Assembly (NCBI GenBank): GCA_902590695.1
Contig: CACIXR010000005.1
Span: forward strand, 1 to 64,000
Direction: 5' to 3'
DNA from: an uncultured Alphaproteobacteria bacterium
GTDB lineage: Bacteria > Pseudomonadota > Alphaproteobacteria > HIMB59 > GCA-002718135
DNA length: 64,000 nt
Below, piece after piece: positions 60,037-64,000 of this stretch (positions are counted from its first letter, which is position 1; every line of letters begins with the position of its first letter). The notes under the pieces are model-generated. The model did not search any database, was not told the DNA's origin, and was given only the letters and a program-made list of their open reading frames with translations. Both the position numbers and the translations under genes were made by a program.

Positions 60037-60831
60037 TTATACATCCTTTATTGGAAAAGCTGTATTATTTTTAGATAATGTAAATATTTCATTTCCTTCA
60101 TCTGTTATTCCAATTGTATGCTCGAATTGAGCAGATAAAGATTTATCTTTTGTTACAGCTGTCCATCCATCATTTAGTATTTTTGTTTGCCATCCACCTA
60201 AATTAATCATTGGTTCAATTGTTAAAAACATTCCAGGTTCTAACATTGGTCCCTCACCTGGTTCTCCAAAGTGTAGAACACTAGGTGGAGTATGAAATTC
60301 CTTTCCAATTCCATGACCACAAAAATCTCTTACTACAGAATAACCTTTTCCTTCTGCAAGTTTCTGAATTTTATTTCCTATATCACCAATATGCTTACCA
60401 GGTTTAGCTTCACTAATACCAATTAATAAAGATTCATAAGTTATTTTCAAAAATTCATAATTTTTTTTATTTGTCTTGCCTGCAACAAACATTCTTGAAC
60501 TATCACCATGCCAACCATTTAGAATAACTGTTACATCTACATTTACTATATCTCCATCAGATAGAATTTTTCTTTCAGAAGGAATTCCATGACACACAAC
60601 ATGATTAACAGATGTACAAACTGATTTTGGAAAACCTTTATAATTTAAAGGTGCCGGTATTGCTTTGTTTTGAATAATTTGATTATGACATATGTCATTT
60701 ATTTCTTGAGTACTTATTCCTGGAACAATCTTTTCATTTAAAGAATCTAAAACATCAGCTGCTAAAGAGCCAGCTTCCCTCATGCCCTCAAAATCTTTTT
60801 TCGTATGAATTGGGATATTGTTGTTTCTCAT
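60037..60831 (-). CDS. map: Type I methionine aminopeptidase
   Basis: A 264-aa pita-bread metallopeptidase. All five metal ligands can be placed: Asp in NVDVTVILNGWHGDSSRMF (two Asp), His in DFCGHGIGKEFHTPPSVLHFG, and Glu in FLTIEPMINLGG and FEHTIGITDEG. VCTSVNHVVCHGIPSERKILSDGDI carries the substrate-pocket His. No N-terminal zinc or SH3 extension is present, so it is class Ia. It removes the initiator methionine from new proteins. A 57-base gap separates it from the divergent CinA-like gene. Confidence 0.95.
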   Translation of the reverse strand: MRNNNIPIHTKKDFEGMREAGSLAADVLDSLNEKIVPGISTQEINDICHNQIIQNKAIPAPLNYKGFPKSVCTSVNHVVCHGIPSERKILSDGDIVNVDVTVILNGWHGDSSRMFVAGKTNKKNYEFLKITYESLLIGISEAKPGKHIGDIGNKIQKLAEGKGYSVVRDFCGHGIGKEFHTPPSVLHFGEPGEGPMLEPGMFLTIEPMINLGGWQTKILNDGWTAVTKDKSLSAQFEHTIGITDEGNEIFTLSKNNTAFPIKDV

Positions 60832-60888
60832 TTAAAAAATAATTACTTACGATTAATAAATAATATATAGAAAATATCAATTAATCAT

Positions 60889-61635
60889 ATGAGTTCTTTT
60901 ACTGCAGGAGTTATCGTTATTGGTGATGAAATACTTTCTGGTAGAACCCAAGATACCAACTCAAATTATATTGCAAAAAAATTATTAGAAGCTGGTATTA
61001 AGTTAGAAGAAGTCATTGTTATCCAGGATGATAAAAAAATAATAATAGAAAACGTTCTAAAATATAGCTCAAAATATTCTTATGTTTTTACTACTGGAGG
61101 AATTGGGCCAACTCATGATGATATAACTTCAGAAAGTATATCTGAAGCCTTTAATTTACAATATGAAACAAATAAAATGGCTTTTGAGATTCTTGAAAAT
61201 TATTATCCTAAAGGTGAATTTAATGAAAGCAGGCAAAGAATGGCGAAAATGCCATTTGGCTCAGAGCTTATTTTAAATCCAATGACCGCTGCACCAGGAT
61301 TTATTGTAAAAAATATTTATGTTTTACCTGGTGTGCCAGAAATAATGCAAGTTATGTTCGAGGAATTAATGAAAAAAATTAAAAAAGGTAAGCCAAAACT
61401 TGTTACAACAATTAATACTAATTTATACGAAAGTAAAATTGCAAAAAATTTAAAAAATATTCAAAACAATTATACAAATGCTTCAATCGGAAGTTACCCC
61501 TATTTTAATCTTGCAGCTAAAACAGGCGGTGTTAACATAGTTGTTTCATCATGGGAGATGACATCTATTCAACCAATAGTTGATGATATAACTAAGATGA
61601 TTGAATTAAATGGTGGAAAAAGTTCTATAGTTTGA
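60889..61635 (+). CDS. CinA-like molybdopterin-binding (MoCF) domain protein
   Basis: A 248-aa protein with the N-terminal domain of CinA. AGVIVIGDEILSGRTQDTNSNYIAKKLLEAGIKLEEVIVIQDD and YVFTTGGIGPTHDDITSESISEAF are the MoaB/MogA-like phosphate-binding motifs. MPFGSELILNPMTAAPGFIVKNIYVLPGVPEIM is the CinA extension. The C-terminal nicotinamide-nucleotide amidase domain is absent. In CinA this N-terminal part is an ADP-ribose/NMN-related pyrophosphatase. The interrupted tRNA-Leu begins 16 bases after its stop. Confidence 0.88.
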   Translation: MSSFTAGVIVIGDEILSGRTQDTNSNYIAKKLLEAGIKLEEVIVIQDDKKIIIENVLKYSSKYSYVFTTGGIGPTHDDITSESISEAFNLQYETNKMAFEILENYYPKGEFNESRQRMAKMPFGSELILNPMTAAPGFIVKNIYVLPGVPEIMQVMFEELMKKIKKGKPKLVTTINTNLYESKIAKNLKNIQNNYTNASIGSYPYFNLAAKTGGVNIVVSSWEMTSIQPIVDDITKMIELNGGKSSIV

Positions 61636-61651
61636 TATTACTCCAGAAATA

Positions 61652-61689
61652 GGCCTCGTGGTGGAATGGTAGACACAAAGGACTTAAAA
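61652..61689 (+). tRNA. tRNA-Leu(UAA), 5' half only, interrupted by prophage
   Basis: The sequence fits tRNA-Leu base by base up to the anticodon loop. Acceptor strand GGCCTCG is at 61652-61658, then TG. The D arm is GTG / GAATGGTAGA / CAC. The anticodon stem AAGGA is at 61678-61682 and the loop CTTAAAA (anticodon TAA) at 61683-61689. The matching TCCTT stem, the long variable arm, the T arm and the closing acceptor strand CGAGGCC are not found downstream. The gene is therefore cut at the 3' edge of the anticodon loop. It cannot give a functional tRNA at this end. It is taken as the host side of a phage attachment site. Confidence 0.75.
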
Positions 61690-61746
61690 GACTAGCCGAC
61701 TAAGTAACCCTCGCATTACTAACTTAAAAATCTAGGAATCTAGCCG
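61682..61746 (+). repeat. Attachment-site region with an imperfect duplication of the core
   Basis: ACTTAAAA occurs at 61682-61689 (the tRNA anticodon loop) and again at 61722-61729. CTAGCCG occurs shortly after each copy, at 61692-61698 and 61740-61746. The same two words in the same order suggest an old duplication or a pair of integrase core-type sites. The junction between host and phage sequence is placed near 61689/61690 because the tRNA pattern ends there. Confidence 0.5.
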
Positions 61747-61775
61747 TTTATAGCGGTTAAATTCATCTCTCTCGA

Positions 61776-61797
61776 ATAGTCGCACAAGGAAGACTAT
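61776..61797. repeat. Inverted repeat in the prophage attachment region
   Basis: ATAGTC at 61776-61781 and GACTAT at 61792-61797 form a perfect 6-bp inverted repeat with a 10-base centre. Nested in it, AAGGA (61786-61790) and TCCTT (61797-61801) also pair across AGACTA. The nested one copies the sequence of the host tRNA-Leu anticodon stem and would mimic that arm. It may be a binding site for integrase or excisionase, or a remnant of a tRNA arm. Confidence 0.45.
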
Positions 61798-61808
61798 CCT
61801 TTGCAAGA

Positions 61809-61829
61809 TTGCGACACGCTTTGCGACAC
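61809..61829. repeat. Two direct 9-base repeats, possible integrase arm-type sites
   Basis: TTGCGACAC occurs at 61809-61817 and again at 61821-61829, a 12-base period. Short direct repeats beside an attachment core are the usual form of arm-type sites for tyrosine integrases. They lie about 120-140 bases from the core, just before the phage polymerase gene, so bound integrase could also affect that gene. Confidence 0.5.
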
Positions 61830-61850
61830 ACAAAAAGTTAGGAAATGCGT

Positions 61851-64000
61851 ATGGAAAATAATAAATTACAAGAACTACTTGAAGTAGGAATAGGCGGGCA
61901 TACGAAACCCGATGACAATGAACAGTATCTCAAAAAGTTAGATAGAGAACTGGAACTAGAAGAGCAGATGATGACCGATGGTCAGAAGCTTTTCTTGAAA
62001 CAATCAAGACAGAAGAAGGACAAGGGAAGGGATAGCTCCAGCGTGTATGGTATACAGATGCTGAAGTCTGCACTCCAACCTATATCTGATGGCGTCTTAG
62101 AATATACGAACCAAGCCTTTCAAGGCGGTCGAGGTAGGATTGATAAAGCTGCTCACTACTTAAGATTGATAGACCCAGATACTGCAGCATACATAGCAGT
62201 AAGAAGTGTACTAGATAGTATTACTCTCAGACAAACTTTAAATAAATCTGCTATCAGAATAGCTGCTTGTCTTGAAGACCAAGTACGATTTACCAAGTTT
62301 GAGGCTGAGTGTGAGCCACTCTTTAAAACAATACAGAAAAGTTTGAAGGGTAAACAAAGCTACAAATACAAGCATCGTATCATGGTGAGATACATGAACA
62401 AAGCTAAGATAGAATGGGAAAGCTGGCCAATGTCAGACAAGCTGCATCTTGGCTGTAAACTTATAGATATAATCATAAGGACTAAGGGTATTATTCAGCG
62501 TAAGAAAGTCAGACTAGGTAAGAACAATACCCCAGAGTTTGTAGAAGCTACAGATAAAACCCTCAAATGGATTGAGGAAAAGATGAAGAGAACCAGCGTC
62601 CTTTGTCCTAGCTTTTATCCTACAATTATTGAGCCTAAGAAATGGATACACCCATTCAAAGGTGGGTATCATTCACCAATATTACGGCAGATGACCTTGA
62701 TAAAAACCAGAAATCAAAACTATTTATCGGAGTTAGCTAACCGGGTAGATGAGATGAAGCCTGTATATGACAGCACAAATGCTTTGCAAGATACCAGCTG
62801 GCGTATCAATTCCAAAGTCTTACAGGTGCTGGAGACTATGTATCAAAACAATGCGATGATAGGTAAGATACCTACAAAGTATAATGTTGAACCACCAGCA
62901 AAACCAAACAACCTTAAAGGTAAAGAGTTTGAAGAGTGGTTGAAAGATAACAAAGATGAATGGGTTGCATGGAAAAGAAGAAAAGAAAATGTAGATAGTT
63001 TTAATGCAGCTTCTAAATCTAAAAGGTTACAGATAGATAAGATAATTAAACTAGCTAAACAAAAAGAAAAAGAACCAGATATATATTTTCCTCACCAGCT
63101 AGACTTCAGAGGTAGAGCATATCCAATACCAATGTTTCTAAACCCTCAAGGTATAGAATACTCACGTGCCTTATTAGAATTTTCTAAAGGTGAACGCATG
63201 AGTAACAATGCAGATAGTGCTAGATGGTTAGCAATACATGGAGCTAATCAATATGGTGAAGATAAATGTAGCCTTGATGATAGGGTGAAGTGGGTAGAAG
63301 ATAATCAAGATTATATTATTGAGGCTGCTAGAAATCCTTTGGGTAATGACTTCTGGAAATCTGCAGACAAACCATTTTGTTTTCTTGCATTCTGTTTTGA
63401 ATGGGAAAGCTATTGTAGATTAGGTGCAAACCATGAAACACATATACCTGTTTCAGTTGATGGTTCATGTAATGGGTTACAAGTATTCTCTCTTCTACTC
63501 AGAGATGAGATAGGAGGTAGAGCAACTAACTTAATACCAAGCAATACACCTCAAGACATATACGGAATAGTTGCAGATAAAACTGTAGCTGAACTTGAGA
63601 ATGAAGTTGATGAACCATTCAGAGAGAAATGTAAATGGTCTAAAAAACAAATGGCTGATATGTGGCTGGAGCTTGGAGTCGATAGAAAGATTTGTAAGCG
63701 GCCAGTTATGATAGTTCCATACTCTGGTACAATGTATAGTTGCAGAGAATACATTGAAGATTATTTACGTGAAGATGCAAAGACAAATCCATTCGGTGAT
63801 GATTTACTTTATCCTACAATTTATCTTGCACAAATTATGTGGCGACAGATAGATGAAACTGTAGTCAAAGCTAGAGAAGCAATGGAATGGTTGAAACAAG
63901 TTACAAGACTTGCAGCAATAGAAGACCTACCTATAACTTGGAGTACTCCTTCCGGGTTTCAAGTAATACAAGCATACAGAGAAGTTACTACTCGTAGAAT
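61851..64000 (+). CDS. T7-type single-subunit DNA-directed RNA polymerase (3' end outside window)
   Basis: The frame is open from 61845 to the window end; 716 residues are visible from the ATG at 61851, which has AGGA seven bases upstream. Matches to T7 RNA polymerase are direct. LDFRGRAYP lies near residue 417. VDGSCNGLQVFSLLLRDEIGGRATNL carries the metal-binding Asp at residue 537 (T7 Asp537). RKICKRPVMIVPYSG gives Arg612, Lys616 and Tyr624, with the same spacing as T7 Arg627, Lys631 and Tyr639. WSTPSGFQVIQAYR follows near the end. The second catalytic Asp (HDS motif) would be beyond base 64000. It transcribes middle and late phage genes. Confidence 0.95.
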   Translation, partial: MENNKLQELLEVGIGGHTKPDDNEQYLKKLDRELELEEQMMTDGQKLFLKQSRQKKDKGRDSSSVYGIQMLKSALQPISDGVLEYTNQAFQGGRGRIDKAAHYLRLIDPDTAAYIAVRSVLDSITLRQTLNKSAIRIAACLEDQVRFTKFEAECEPLFKTIQKSLKGKQSYKYKHRIMVRYMNKAKIEWESWPMSDKLHLGCKLIDIIIRTKGIIQRKKVRLGKNNTPEFVEATDKTLKWIEEKMKRTSVLCPSFYPTIIEPKKWIHPFKGGYHSPILRQMTLIKTRNQNYLSELANRVDEMKPVYDSTNALQDTSWRINSKVLQVLETMYQNNAMIGKIPTKYNVEPPAKPNNLKGKEFEEWLKDNKDEWVAWKRRKENVDSFNAASKSKRLQIDKIIKLAKQKEKEPDIYFPHQLDFRGRAYPIPMFLNPQGIEYSRALLEFSKGERMSNNADSARWLAIHGANQYGEDKCSLDDRVKWVEDNQDYIIEAARNPLGNDFWKSADKPFCFLAFCFEWESYCRLGANHETHIPVSVDGSCNGLQVFSLLLRDEIGGRATNLIPSNTPQDIYGIVADKTVAELENEVDEPFREKCKWSKKQMADMWLELGVDRKICKRPVMIVPYSGTMYSCREYIEDYLREDAKTNPFGDDLLYPTIYLAQIMWRQIDETVVKAREAMEWLKQVTRLAAIEDLPITWSTPSGFQVIQAYREVTTRR

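Larger units (their letters stand above)
61690..64000 (+). mobile_element. Left end of an integrated T7-like podovirus (prophage), continues beyond window
   Basis: From 61690 the sequence leaves the tRNA pattern, becomes visibly less A/T-rich than the preceding 61 kb, and encodes a phage-type RNA polymerase. Integrase-bearing T7-like phages that infect SAR11 are known to insert in tRNA genes, with the integrase and polymerase genes flanking the attachment site in the phage genome. That order places the polymerase at one end and the integrase at the other end of the prophage, as the visible part suggests. The integrase, lysis and structural genes would lie past base 64000. A contig made by joining a free phage to a host read is the main alternative. 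Confidence 0.72.

Noticed and set aside
61797-61835. 3' half of the tRNA starting at TCCTTTG
   Set aside because: After the TCCTT word there is no recognisable T arm (GTTCAAATC-type) or closing CGAGGCC acceptor strand, so it does not complete the tRNA.
61690-61850. Group I intron inside tRNA-Leu(UAA), as in cyanobacteria
   Set aside because: Known introns there insert within the anticodon. The break here is after the loop, no 3' half of the tRNA follows, and a phage polymerase gene begins after 160 bases.
63551-63754. Minus-strand frame inside the phage polymerase gene
   Set aside because: It lies opposite the conserved catalytic region of the polymerase and shows no features of its own.

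Overview
The window is a gene-dense, strongly A+T-rich stretch from what looks like a streamlined marine alphaproteobacterium (SAR11, HIMB59 or AEGEAN-169-like; the lineage cannot be fixed from sequence reading alone). Evidence for this is the very short or overlapping gene spacing, the A/T-biased codons, the alphaproteobacterial housekeeping genes (RpsD, GrxD, BolA, PurB, the non-standard GltX, a class II DAHP synthase), and the load of genes for osmolytes, methylated amines and polyamines. There are no rRNA genes, insertion sequences or CRISPR arrays. The only clearly foreign DNA is at the right end.

Layout. (1) 1-7.6 kb, plus strand: a cell-surface polysaccharide cassette. It has a GT4 glycosyltransferase cut by the window edge, an NAD-dependent sugar epimerase/reductase, a small phosphoglycosyl transferase, a FlaA1/WbpM-type membrane-bound UDP-sugar dehydratase, a GT2/LAB_N pair and a UDP-glucuronate 4-epimerase-like gene. 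A methylmalonate-semialdehyde dehydrogenase sits inside it. (2) 7.6-18.5 kb, mixed strands: catabolic genes, comprising a class V aminotransferase, two aldehyde dehydrogenases, a gamma-butyrobetaine hydroxylase-like dioxygenase, an EamA exporter, an MmgE/PrpD protein overlapping a hotdog dehydratase, a GMC oxidoreductase and a crotonase-fold protein lacking its catalytic glutamates. (3) 17.7-27.3 kb, minus strand: one long run with OsmC, a DmdA-like GcvT protein, a transthyretin/HIU-hydrolase-like protein, a TPP enzyme, an FMN 2-hydroxyacid oxidase, a second GcvT-like protein, a BHMT-like methyltransferase and a Tat-exported solute-binding protein. Divergent from it (27.5-31 kb) are the two permeases and fused double ATPase of the same Dpp/Opp-type transporter. 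This block is the best candidate for an undescribed pathway, probably for import and demethylation of an N- or S-methylated compound.

(4) 31-39.3 kb: an SDR and a GMC oxidoreductase, a 59-aa small gene, an acyl-CoA-sensing regulator of the ScfR/RamB type, and a carnitine-to-betaine set (L-carnitine dehydrogenase, BKACE, hotdog thioesterase) beside a mixed-valence-diiron-type HD oxygenase. Carnitine would become glycine betaine, which the BHMT-like and GcvT-like proteins could demethylate. (5) 39.3-47.8 kb: polyamine metabolism. Agmatine deiminase and N-carbamoylputrescine amidase make putrescine, a PotFABC-type ABC transporter imports polyamines, and PuuA-like and PuuB-like enzymes start the gamma-glutamyl route. 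(6) 47.8-61.6 kb: housekeeping genes (Sua5/TsaC, ParA-like, GlmU, AroG-II, NadE, GltX, CimA, TrmJ, RpsD, RarD-like, GrxD, BolA, PurB, Map, CinA-like).

(7) 61.65-64 kb: the 5' half of a tRNA-Leu(UAA) gene that stops exactly at the end of its anticodon loop. It is followed by about 160 bases with repeat structure typical of an attachment site, and then by a T7-type single-subunit RNA polymerase gene running off the window. This is read as the left end of an integrated podovirus of the kind known from SAR11. The tRNA is not restored at this end, and the host tRNA transcription unit points straight into the phage polymerase gene.
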